Below, piece by piece: positions 32,611-39,037 of a stretch of 64,000 nucleotides of DNA. The notes below the pieces were generated by a model. The model was not told where the DNA came from. It searched no databases and was given only the letters and a program-made list of their open reading frames with translations. Within the stretch, counting starts at the first letter, position 1. Every line of letters starts with the position of its first letter. The translations under genes and the position numbers were made by a program. Source of the stretch: Berkiella sp964606325 (GTDB taxonomy: Bacteria; Pseudomonadota; Gammaproteobacteria; Berkiellales; Berkiellaceae); contig CAZSGE010000004.1 of NCBI GenBank assembly GCA_964606325.1, positions 62,001 to 126,000 of the forward strand, written 5' to 3'.

Positions 32611-32647
32611 TCAATGGTTGCTTAAGCTAATATTAAGCAACCATTGA
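32611..32647 (+). promoter_or_regulatory. 15-bp perfect inverted repeat just before the acyltransferase gene
   Basis: The arms (tcaatggttgcttaa / ttaagcaaccattga) are perfect, with a 7-base loop, and end 10 bases before the ATG at 32658. It may terminate the upstream transcript, but its closeness to the start codon means it could also mask the ribosome-binding region or be an operator. Confidence 0.6.
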
Positions 32648-32657
32648 TTGAGCACAT

Positions 32658-33404
32658 ATGCTGCTATCTATCCTTGCCTTGTTACGCTTTATTATCGGAC
32701 TCGTTGATCTGATCTTCATGACAGCTTTGCTCTACGGGTTAAGTTTTTTACCCAAAAAATATATTGGTAAATGGTATCGTAGGCTTTTTCGTTATTGGTG
32801 CTGGGTATTTATACGTGCGTTGCAAGTAGAACTTTATTGTCATCAAAAAAATCACGCAGCTTTACCTGAACACTACATCCTGATAGGCAATCACCCTTCC
32901 GCTTTTGAAGATATCGGGATGTCCGCTTTATTTGACGTGCACTATTTAGCCAAAATAGAGGTTAAAGATTGGTGGATTGTTGGGCGCATCAGTGTGGCGG
33001 CCGGCACTTTTTATGTAGAGCGTGATTCAAAAGATTCACGAAATGAGGCATCAAATGCTTTAAAAGATGCTTTAAGCAAGGGGGTAAACGTAGGGCTTTA
33101 TCCAGAAGGCGGCTGCAAAGGAAGACGAATTTTTATTCCCTTTCGCTATGGTGGATTTGAATTAGCCTTGCAAACAAACACCCCGATTGTTCCGGTGTTT
33201 TTGCATTATGAAGCGCAAGAAAATTTTGAATGGCAAAATCAACATTTGCTGCATAAATTATGGATGATTCTCACTTCACAAAATAAGCGCGCAAATTATT
33301 ATGTCTATGATGCTATAAACCCTGCTGATTTTGCTTCCAAAGAAGCGCTTACCGAGCACGTGCAACATCTTTATTTGGAATGGCAAAAACGCTATTTAGA
33401 TTAA
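32658..33404 (+). CDS. PlsC-like 1-acylglycerol-phosphate acyltransferase
   Basis: The 248-residue membrane-associated enzyme has the acyltransferase block structure. Block I reads NHPSAFED, giving H-x4-E rather than the usual H-x4-D. Block II is in GTFYVERDSKDSR, block III is LYPEGGCKGRR (in place of EGTRS) and block IV is TPIVPVFLHY. An N-terminal hydrophobic segment (about 1-30) anchors it. Family members acylate lysophosphatidate in phospholipid synthesis or remodel other lysolipids. The variant blocks I and III suggest a paralogue with a different acceptor rather than the housekeeping PlsC. Confidence 0.8.
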   Translation: MLLSILALLRFIIGLVDLIFMTALLYGLSFLPKKYIGKWYRRLFRYWCWVFIRALQVELYCHQKNHAALPEHYILIGNHPSAFEDIGMSALFDVHYLAKIEVKDWWIVGRISVAAGTFYVERDSKDSRNEASNALKDALSKGVNVGLYPEGGCKGRRIFIPFRYGGFELALQTNTPIVPVFLHYEAQENFEWQNQHLLHKLWMILTSQNKRANYYVYDAINPADFASKEALTEHVQHLYLEWQKRYLD

Positions 33405-33405
33405 T

Positions 33406-33804
33406 TTATGCTTTTTGTTTTAAGCACAAGGCTAAAATATCACCAAATAATTGGTTCATTTGCCACTTTTCCCAATAAGGCATGATTTTCGCGGTTGCAG
33501 GGTTACCAAAGAATTGCAATTTGCCTTCATTGTTTCGAATAGCAGTGACTTCTAAAAGGCTGGCATCATGATAAATATTGATTTGGATATCAAAGTTCGC
33601 CAGCCAGGCATGAAGCTGTGCGTTATTGAATTTGACGTTGAATGTTTCGGTGTGAGCATGAGCTTGTACCATCTCTATCTGCAGATCCCCCGCCGTGCCA
33701 ATCTCCCTGGAAATATGGGTGCCCGTTGTGTACTGCTTAGGCAAGATTTTGAGTATGCGCTGATAGTTTGCGCCGCAACAATCCATGTAAGTATTAAAAT
33801 CCAT
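33406..33804 (-). CDS. DUF1249 (YqiB-like) protein
   Basis: The core matches E. coli YqiB/DUF1249: ANYQRILKILP, an IYHDASLLEV block (YHDA is diagnostic) and the C-terminal KWQMNQLFGDILALCL. The function is unknown; in gammaproteobacteria yqiB is often near nudF and cpdA. The frame is open up to GTG 33909, but that start lies inside a dispersed palindrome. The ATG at 33804 (AAGGG upstream) gives a 132-residue protein close to YqiB length, so the start is uncertain. Its stop is 2 bases from the end of the convergent acyltransferase gene. Confidence 0.75.
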   Translation of the reverse strand: MDFNTYMDCCGANYQRILKILPKQYTTGTHISREIGTAGDLQIEMVQAHAHTETFNVKFNNAQLHAWLANFDIQINIYHDASLLEVTAIRNNEGKLQFFGNPATAKIMPYWEKWQMNQLFGDILALCLKQKA

Positions 33805-33900
33805 TAACCCTTTGCCTATTTGAGAGCGTGTTAGTTTTAAGCATAGTGGCAACTCTGGGAGTGTGCCATTAGGGTTTGGGGGGTATTGTGGGGATAAGAC

Positions 33901-33926
33901 GGTGGACACGCTGCGCTTTGTCCACC
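33901..33926. repeat. REP-like palindrome (ggtggaca...tgtccacc)
   Basis: Perfect 8-bp arms enclose a loop cgctgcgctt and are followed by ctac. On the minus strand it reads GTAGGGTGGACAAAGCG..., similar to a dispersed intergenic repeat (GTAGGGTGGGCAAAGCGCAGC type) common in many bacterial genomes. Only one copy lies in this window. Confidence 0.6.
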
Positions 33927-33971
33927 CTACAACTGGTCAAAATAGACAAAGCCCAAGCAGGCTTGGCCGCC

Positions 33972-34268
33972 CTATCCCTCATTGAATAAAAATTGATATA
34001 TATGTCCGTCCTGAACTGGGACAGCCGTCAATGAATTACCATTATGAAAAATAGTGCCTGAAAAATCATATTTTAAAATATTGTCATATAAATCGCATAT
34101 TTTATCGGCATATAAAATGACATTTAAACGATACCCGCCATAGGTGCCAGCGCTCACAAAACGCGAAGAGCCCGTCACGAGAATGTCGATACCACGTGAT
34201 GTGATTTTTTGAATGCTGATATCACTACCTGCAACCTGATTTATTTCATTGGGTGTTAGTGTTCTCAT
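33972..34268 (-). CDS. Double-glycine-type leader peptide, copy 1 (bacteriocin-like)
   Basis: This 98-residue protein opens with a leader of the class II bacteriocin type: MRTLTPNEINQVAGS, with the E, V and G-x positions of the M-R-x-L-T-x-x-E-x-x-x-V-(A/S)-G-G consensus. The second Gly is Ser. The remaining ~83 residues are beta-rich with one Cys (ICDLYDN) and no membrane-pore-like hydrophobic stretch. It is about 63% identical, ungapped, to the next gene, whose stop lies 2 bases upstream, so the pair is a tandem duplication in one operon. No double-glycine peptidase/ABC exporter is present in the window. It could be an antimicrobial, a signal or an exported interaction protein. Confidence 0.65.
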   Translation of the reverse strand: MRTLTPNEINQVAGSDISIQKITSRGIDILVTGSSRFVSAGTYGGYRLNVILYADKICDLYDNILKYDFSGTIFHNGNSLTAVPVQDGHIYQFLFNEG

Positions 34269-34270
34269 GC

Positions 34271-34567
34271 TTAACCCTCATCAAATAAAAACTGATAAAT
34301 ATGCCCACCCTGAACTGGGATAGCATTTACCATGTGACCATTATGAAAAAAGGGGCCGGAGAAATCATAGCCTAATGAGTTGTCGTATAAATCACACACA
34401 TCATTAGGGTATAAAATCACGTTTAAGCGATGTCCACCAAAAGTGCCAGAACTCACATATCGAGATGAATTTGTCACCACAATCTCAATGACCGTTGGGG
34501 TTAGCTTTTGAATAAATGCTTTACCACCGGCAACTTCTTGTAGCTCTAAAAAAGTAAGTGATCTCAT
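34271..34567 (-). CDS. Double-glycine-type leader peptide, copy 2 (bacteriocin-like)
   Basis: Paralogue of the adjacent gene and the same length (98 residues). Its leader MRSLTFLELQEVAGGK keeps the full Gly-Gly processing site. The most conserved parts between the copies are GGxRLNVILY, CDLYDN, YDFSG, FHNG and GHIYQFLF, which mark the functional core. AAGGA precedes the ATG. It is the first gene of the pair; the promoter must lie in 34568-34620, which is also occupied by a yjdF remnant. The cleaved product would be about 83 residues with a single Cys. Confidence 0.7.
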   Translation of the reverse strand: MRSLTFLELQEVAGGKAFIQKLTPTVIEIVVTNSSRYVSSGTFGGHRLNVILYPNDVCDLYDNSLGYDFSGPFFHNGHMVNAIPVQGGHIYQFLFDEG

Positions 34568-34583
34568 GTTAAAATCCTTATTG

Positions 34584-34719
34584 TCATGATTGACCTATCT
34601 TTAACAGCAACTTATCGTGCAAACGACTTAAGGTCAATAGACTCACAACGGCACCAATCAAAGCAAAGAGCATATCTTTTTGCGTGTCCCAGGGATCGCC
34701 TTGTGTGCCAGTGGGTTTT
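34584..34719 (-). pseudogene. yjdF (DUF2238) 3' remnant
   Basis: Translating the minus strand from about 34719 to the stop at 34584-34586 gives PTGTQGDPWDTQKDM, then LFALIGAVVSLLTLSRLHDK. This is the recognisable C-terminus of the YjdF/DUF2238 inner-membrane family (G-T-Q-G-D-x-W-D-x-Q-x-D-M followed by the last membrane helix and S-R-x-H-D). A stop codon lies just upstream in frame and there is no start, so only about 44 codons remain of a roughly 200-codon gene. Confidence 0.7.
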
Positions 34720-34726
34720 CAACTTT

Positions 34727-34964
34727 TCAAACTCTAAAAGCTCCACTCATTTGTTCTTGTTCTTTAACAGACAAGCCCAAGCGACTTGCTTCTTTTTGCC
34801 AACTCTTTACCATCAATGACCTCTTCAATAATTTTAGTAACGTTTTCTGGCTTAACTCGACAGTATTCAGCCACCTCGATGGCCAAAGATAGATCTTGAG
34901 AATTATCATCTTCTGATATGTTAAGTTTTAACCCATTGCCATTAACAACCGACAAATGATGCAT
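34727..34964 (-). pseudogene. hipA-like kinase 3' remnant with frameshift
   Basis: One frame (from 34964) reads LKLNISEDDNSQDLSLAIEV, then AEYCRVKPENVTKIIEEV. The next frame continues VKSWQKEASRLGLS and VKEQEQMSGAFRV to a stop at 34727. Joined, they match the C-terminal end of HipA-type kinases (N-I-x-E-D-D-N ... V-A-x-Y-F-x-L ... W-x-x-x-A-x-x-L-G-I-S ... M-x-x-A-F). The frameshift falls near position 34825. The catalytic part and hipB are absent; the remnant stops at the AbiE operator region. It is a dead toxin gene. Confidence 0.7.
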
Positions 34965-34980
34965 CTACACCTATTTATAG

Positions 34981-35063
34981 CCAGTATGTGTAGTTTTTCT
35001 ACACATACTGGAGTAAAAATTGCAAAATTTCACCAGTATGTGTAAAATTATTACACATACTGG
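34981..35063 (+). promoter_or_regulatory. Two identical inverted repeats, AbiEi operator
   Basis: Two copies of a perfect inverted repeat, ccagtatgtgta-N7-tacacatactgg, lie at 34981-35011 and 35033-35063. The arms are identical between copies, both loops are 7 bases but differ in sequence, and the repeats are 52 bp apart (close to five helical turns). The second ends 7 bases before the abiEi start codon and its last bases form part of the GGAGG ribosome-binding site. AbiEi antitoxins are known to repress their own promoter by binding paired inverted repeats, which fits exactly. Confidence 0.85.
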
Positions 35064-35070
35064 AGGTAAA

Positions 35071-35709
35071 ATGGATATTCATACGCTGCGGGCCCAAGCT
35101 AATAGAGAAGAGATCGATTATCTCTTCTTAAACAATGCGTTAGCAGACTATGCAAGTCCCAGGAATAAGATCCAAGCCTTCTTAAAATCAAAGGACTTAA
35201 TTCGCATTAAAAAAGGACTCTATGTTTTCGGCGAGAGAGCAAGATTCGAGCCTTACTCAAAAGAAGTATTAGCCAATCTGATATATGGGCCCTCCGCTAT
35301 CTCTTTAGAGTATGCCTTAGCCTATTATGGACTCATCCCAGAGCGTGTCGAAGTTATGACAAGTATTACAAATAATCGCAACAAACGGTTTCAGACACCT
35401 GTAGGAAATTTTGAGTATTTTTATCTTTCCCCTAAAAAATATAGCTTTGGCATAACACAAATAAAACTTTCCCCTTCAACACATTTTTTAATGGCAGTAA
35501 AGGAAAAAGCTTTAGCTGACGTGTTAACTTTACGAACCGACATTATGTCAACTCAGCAAGAGTTGCATTCACATCTTATTGAAAATTTAAGAATAGACGA
35601 ATTATCCTTGAAAAATTTAGACTATAAAATAATTGCTGCACTCACAGATATTTATAAAAACAAAAATATTAATTTATTAAAATGTATCTTAGAGAAAAAT
35701 TATGCATGA
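35071..35709 (+). CDS. abiEi: Type IV antitoxin AbiEi
   Basis: The 212-residue protein starts at ATG 35071 with an ideal GGAGG 4 bases upstream; the frame runs back into the operator but that part is not coding. The N-terminal ~85 residues form a winged-helix DNA-binding domain (LRAQANREEIDYLFLNN ... IRIKKGLYVFGERA). The C-terminal domain (ISLEYALAYYGLIPERV, KEKALADVLTLR) matches AbiEi proteins. AbiEi neutralises AbiEii without a stable complex and represses the operon. It overlaps the toxin gene by 8 bases, giving translational coupling. In other bacteria AbiE aborts phage infection and stabilises plasmids or islands. Confidence 0.85.
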   Translation: MDIHTLRAQANREEIDYLFLNNALADYASPRNKIQAFLKSKDLIRIKKGLYVFGERARFEPYSKEVLANLIYGPSAISLEYALAYYGLIPERVEVMTSITNNRNKRFQTPVGNFEYFYLSPKKYSFGITQIKLSPSTHFLMAVKEKALADVLTLRTDIMSTQQELHSHLIENLRIDELSLKNLDYKIIAALTDIYKNKNINLLKCILEKNYA

Positions 35710-36565
35710 CGCCATCTCAATAATGCTTGAAAAATATCAATGTCAGAACCTGGATGATTATACGAATGCGTTAAAAGAAATCATTCAAGAAATTGCTCTA
35801 TTAGGATTATGGCGAGCTAAATTTTTTGAACACGCAGCTTTTTATGGCGGCACTTCTCTTCGAATATTATATGGATTAAATCGATTTTCAGAGGATTTAG
35901 ACTTTTCACTTTTGGAGCCAAACCCTCATTTTGATTTAGATCTTTACAATATCGCAGTACAAAATGAATTAGAATCTTTTGGGTTTGAACTGGAAGTTGT
36001 TTCAAAACAAAAAAAAGCATCACAAATTGTATCTGCGTTTATTAAGGCCGGTACTAAAATCCAGCTTTTAAACTTAAAAGTACCAGATAGACTAGTGCGT
36101 TTCCTACCACGCGACCAACAACTTAATATTAAAATGGAAATCGACATTGATCCGCCCCCTCTTTTTAAGACTGAAACAAAAACGCTCTTACAGCCCATTC
36201 CATTTTCCGTGAGAACTTATTGTTTAGAAGATTCTTTTGCAGGCAAAATTCATGCAATGCTTTGTCGCAATTGGCAATCAAGAGTTAAAGGGCGTGATTG
36301 GTATGATTTTGTGTGGTTTATCGGCCGAAATATTTCAGTGCGACTCAATCATTTAGAGCAACGTTTAATACAATCTGGCCACTGGAAAAAGACAAGCGAC
36401 CTAACAGCGTCGATGCTTAAAAAGATGTTACGAGAAAGGATTGACACGCTGGATATTGAAAAAGCAAAATCTGATGTACGACTCTTTTTAAAAGATCAAG
36501 CGAGCATCGAGATTTGGTCTCAATCATTTTTTCTAGAATTGGTCGAAAGATTAGATACCATTTAG
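35702..36565 (+). CDS. abiEii: Type IV toxin AbiEii nucleotidyltransferase
   Basis: The 287-residue nucleotidyltransferase-fold toxin has motif I G49-G-T-S52 ... R-F-S-E-D65-L-D67, the nucleotide- and metal-binding block of the AbiEii/DUF1814 family. A later motif, KIHAMLCRNWQSRVKGRDWYD (about 181-201), carries the conserved Lys and RD. Characterised relatives transfer nucleotides to cellular RNA and arrest growth. All key residues seen are present, so the toxin looks intact. It overlaps abiEi. Its 3' end overlaps the end of the truncated kinase frame on the other strand by 15 bases. Confidence 0.85.
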   Translation: MHDAISIMLEKYQCQNLDDYTNALKEIIQEIALLGLWRAKFFEHAAFYGGTSLRILYGLNRFSEDLDFSLLEPNPHFDLDLYNIAVQNELESFGFELEVVSKQKKASQIVSAFIKAGTKIQLLNLKVPDRLVRFLPRDQQLNIKMEIDIDPPPLFKTETKTLLQPIPFSVRTYCLEDSFAGKIHAMLCRNWQSRVKGRDWYDFVWFIGRNISVRLNHLEQRLIQSGHWKKTSDLTASMLKKMLRERIDTLDIEKAKSDVRLFLKDQASIEIWSQSFFLELVERLDTI

Positions 36566-37273
36566 CCAAAAAAGTATTGAAGATAAATCCCCCGCCTGCT
36601 TTGCAGGCACCCCCTTTACGAAAGTGGGGCTTTGTTCGCTTACGCTCACTAAATTCAGATAAGATAAAAAGAGTCGGACCTTTTGTTGGTGAGCAAAGCG
36701 AACAAAGCCCCACTTTCGTAAAGGGGGACGTTTGAGATCATTATGACAAGAAGCAAGCTGTCGATGGTCAGCAAGAATCGACATCACCTCTATAATGGCT
36801 TGGTAATAATTAATAATTCTTCGATCTGGCGTTATTTTACTTATTTTTTCAATAAAATCAGTCATGTAGGTAAAGATTTCATAAAAAGGAGGGGATATTT
36901 TTTCACTATAGCGGAGGTTGTTTAAAAGCTTGGGCATTTTATCTAAAATAATGTCTTTGGTTAGCGTTGCACAAGTCACAAAATCCATAATAAGGATGCC
37001 ATCTGTCACATCAACATAATAGCAGTGAGGTGCAATGTTTAGCCTTGCCCCATATTGCGCACATTCTGCTTGAATGCGTCGCTCTTCAAGTGGCTGATCT
37101 AATCCCATTAAACGTAGAACATAATATTTTGTTCCTACTTTTAATTTAAACATTTTGGATGTTGAGCCACCGCCTATAAGCTCTCTTACCTCGTCAGGCG
37201 CATCTGCAGCAAACGTGGCTTTCAACGCTTTAAGCATGCCATCCCACCTGGCTTTTTCAATCAATTCTTTCAC
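36551..37273 (-). pseudogene. Truncated APH/choline-kinase-like phosphotransferase
   Basis: Residues 1-181 look like an aminoglycoside-phosphotransferase/choline-kinase family protein: IGGGSTSKMFKL (glycine-loop equivalent), YYVLRL, LIMDFV hinge, and the catalytic loop S-C-H177-N-D179-L-K. The downstream Asn and the D-x-D/DFG metal site should follow. Instead the frame enters a hairpin element (PPLRKWGFVR...) and runs through it to a stop inside the abiEii 3' end. The C-terminal third of the domain is therefore missing and the enzyme should be inactive. It may be a broken resistance- or choline-kinase-like gene, or an effector kinase. Confidence 0.75.
36588..36730. repeat. Long inverted-repeat (MITE-like) element
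   Basis: Perfect 32-bp arms (ccccctttacgaaagt + ggggctttgttcgctt) lie at 36610-36641 and, inverted, at 36694-36725, around a loop of about 52 bp. A smaller palindrome (gcctgctttgcaggc) sits next to the left arm. No transposase is encoded. The element marks the point where the phosphotransferase gene is cut, and its right end abuts the last native codon at 36731. Confidence 0.85.
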
Positions 37274-37299
37274 TTGGCTTCCTGTTCTTAAGCAAAAAA

Positions 37300-37319
37300 A
37301 ACCCGCAATAGAGCGGGTT
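37300..37319 (-). terminator. Terminator after ssb
   Basis: A 7-bp stem (aacccgc / gcgggtt) with a 6-base loop reads on the minus strand into a run of eight T. It lies 21 bases beyond the ssb stop. Confidence 0.85.
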
Positions 37320-37339
37320 CTTCTTATTTAGCATTGGAT

Positions 37340-37801
37340 TTAAAACGGAATATCATCATCAAATTCTTCACTCACATTTGCTGTAGCAGGTGCTGCCATC
37401 GGTGGCATATGTGATGATTGTGCTTGCATGTTTTGACTTGGTGCACTGGTGTTAGCGCCCGCACCTTTGCCATCTAGCATTTGCATTTCTGCTGCCACAA
37501 TTTCAGTGGTGTAGCGTTCAACGCCTGCTTGATCTTGCCATTTACGGGTACGCAAACTGCCTTCAACATACACTTTAGAACCTTTGCGTAAATATTCGCC
37601 CACAATTTCTGCTAAGCGATTAAAAAACACAACGCGATGCCATTCCGTTCTATCTTGTTGCTCGCCCGTTTGTTTGTCCTTCCAGCTTTCGCTGGTCGCA
37701 ACAGTAATATTGGCCACTGCGCCGCCACTTGGCATATAACGCACCTCAGGATCTGCTCCTAAGTTTCCTACCAAAATTACTTTATTAATTCCTCTTGCCA
37801 T
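37340..37801 (-). CDS. ssb: Single-stranded DNA-binding protein
   Basis: The 153-residue SSB has an N-terminal OB fold (1-110: MARGINKVILVGNLGADPEVRYM ... WHRVVFFNRLAEIVGEYLRKGSKVYVEGSLRTRKW). A Gln/Ala/Pro-rich linker follows, then the acidic tip EEFDDDIPF that docks DNA-repair partners. The length is typical. Its start overlaps the end of the upstream MFS gene by 25 bases, and uvrA is divergent beyond that, the arrangement seen in Pseudomonas and relatives. Confidence 0.97.
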   Translation of the reverse strand: MARGINKVILVGNLGADPEVRYMPSGGAVANITVATSESWKDKQTGEQQDRTEWHRVVFFNRLAEIVGEYLRKGSKVYVEGSLRTRKWQDQAGVERYTTEIVAAEMQMLDGKGAGANTSAPSQNMQAQSSHMPPMAAPATANVSEEFDDDIPF

Positions 37802-38946
37802 GCTTGCCCCCTTTTATTTGATATAAACGTGCATCCTAGCATCGTTAACAATAAACAACTTAAACCAATTCCCCAAGGACCTATCCATTGCACTAAAGCG
37901 CCACCGCATAGTCCACCGGCGAACATCCCTAAAAATTGTGAAAAAGAGTATACACCTAACGCTGCGCCTTTGCTTGTCTTTGGGACCACGCGTGAGACCA
38001 TTGAAGGTAAACTTGCTTCTAAATAGTTAAAGCATGTGAAAAATATCGTTGCAAATACATATAATGCGATCGTATTGCTTGTGCTAACAAACACCACACT
38101 GGCAATGCCTAGGCCTATTAATGTGGTTTTCATAAGGCTATTTTGCCATTTTCCTTTATCAGCATATCGCAACAAGGGTGCCACTAATAAAATTGAGGCA
38201 ACTAATACCGGCAAATAAAAACGCCAAACTTGGCTAGAAGTCAGATCGGTAACCTCTGCAATATGTGCCGGGAACACCAAGAACCCTGCGGTTAAGATGG
38301 CATGTAAAATAAAGATATTTGCACTTAACCCCCACATTTGCGGGTGTTTGAGTAAAGTGTGTAGTTGCCCTTTACTTGCAGGCTTTACCTGCTTAGGTAA
38401 AGGCCCCAAAAGCATCAGTAAAAATAAACCTGACCCAGCCAAAACGGCCGTGAGTAAAAAAATCCCCGATAGCCCTATCAGAGCATCCAATATCGGCCCC
38501 AATAAAATAGCTAAGACAAAAGTGAAGCCAATACTAATACCAATGATTGCCATCGCTCTTGTTCTTACCTCATCACGAGTAAGATCCGCAACCAAAGCTA
38601 AGATGGGTGAGCCAATGGCACCCATACCTTGAATTGCTCGGCCAATAACGAGTCCCCAAATCGACGAAGAAAAGGCAGCTAGTAAACTTCCAACAATAAA
38701 AACGATTAGACCTGCAATGATAATGGGCTTACGTCCGAAGTGATCCGATAGATAGCCACAGGGCAGCTGAAGTAAGGCTTGTGTCAAACCGTAAATTCCC
38801 GCTGCCATACCAATCAAGAAGGGCGTAGCATGCGGTATAGTGGCAGCATAGAGCGCAAGCACTGGCAAGACCATAAAAAGCCCTAGCATACGGCTAGCAA
38901 AAACAAGGGCTAAAATTACGGTGCTTTTAATCTCTGCAAATAGCAT
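37777..38946 (-). CDS. MFS transporter (YajR-like)
   Basis: This 389-residue inner-membrane protein has 12 predicted helices of the major facilitator superfamily. The loop 2-3 motif GYLSDHFGRKPIIIAG (G-x-x-x-D-R/H-x-G-R-R/K) is clear, and motif C-like glycines lie in helix 5. The placement between uvrA and ssb and the general sequence resemble the YajR-type drug/proton antiporter conserved at this locus in gammaproteobacteria. The substrate is unknown. The ATG at 38946 is preferred; the frame opens 13 codons earlier. It is co-transcribed with ssb, which it overlaps. Confidence 0.85.
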   Translation of the reverse strand: MLFAEIKSTVILALVFASRMLGLFMVLPVLALYAATIPHATPFLIGMAAGIYGLTQALLQLPCGYLSDHFGRKPIIIAGLIVFIVGSLLAAFSSSIWGLVIGRAIQGMGAIGSPILALVADLTRDEVRTRAMAIIGISIGFTFVLAILLGPILDALIGLSGIFLLTAVLAGSGLFLLMLLGPLPKQVKPASKGQLHTLLKHPQMWGLSANIFILHAILTAGFLVFPAHIAEVTDLTSSQVWRFYLPVLVASILLVAPLLRYADKGKWQNSLMKTTLIGLGIASVVFVSTSNTIALYVFATIFFTCFNYLEASLPSMVSRVVPKTSKGAALGVYSFSQFLGMFAGGLCGGALVQWIGPWGIGLSCLLLTMLGCTFISNKRGQAWQEELIK

Positions 38947-39037
38947 AAGGCCTGCTTCATGGAATTTAACCGTCAAAATTAGCAATGATTTTTAAATCGA
39001 CGTATATTAGCAAGTTTGTTCAGTCTCTGGGAACCAT

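Noticed and set aside
34586..34892. Plus-strand frames of 70-77 codons between the leader-peptide genes and abiEi
   Set aside because: The minus strand there encodes recognisable yjdF and hipA C-termini, so the plus-strand frames are shadows.
36514..36735. Plus-strand 73-codon frame through the hairpin element after abiEii
   Set aside because: It is read-through of the inverted repeat and has no start signal; the element is symmetrical so both strands give similar peptides.
38986..39037. LexA box upstream of uvrA
   Set aside because: No CTGT-N8-ACAG match is present in the divergent gap; SOS control cannot be claimed from the sequence.
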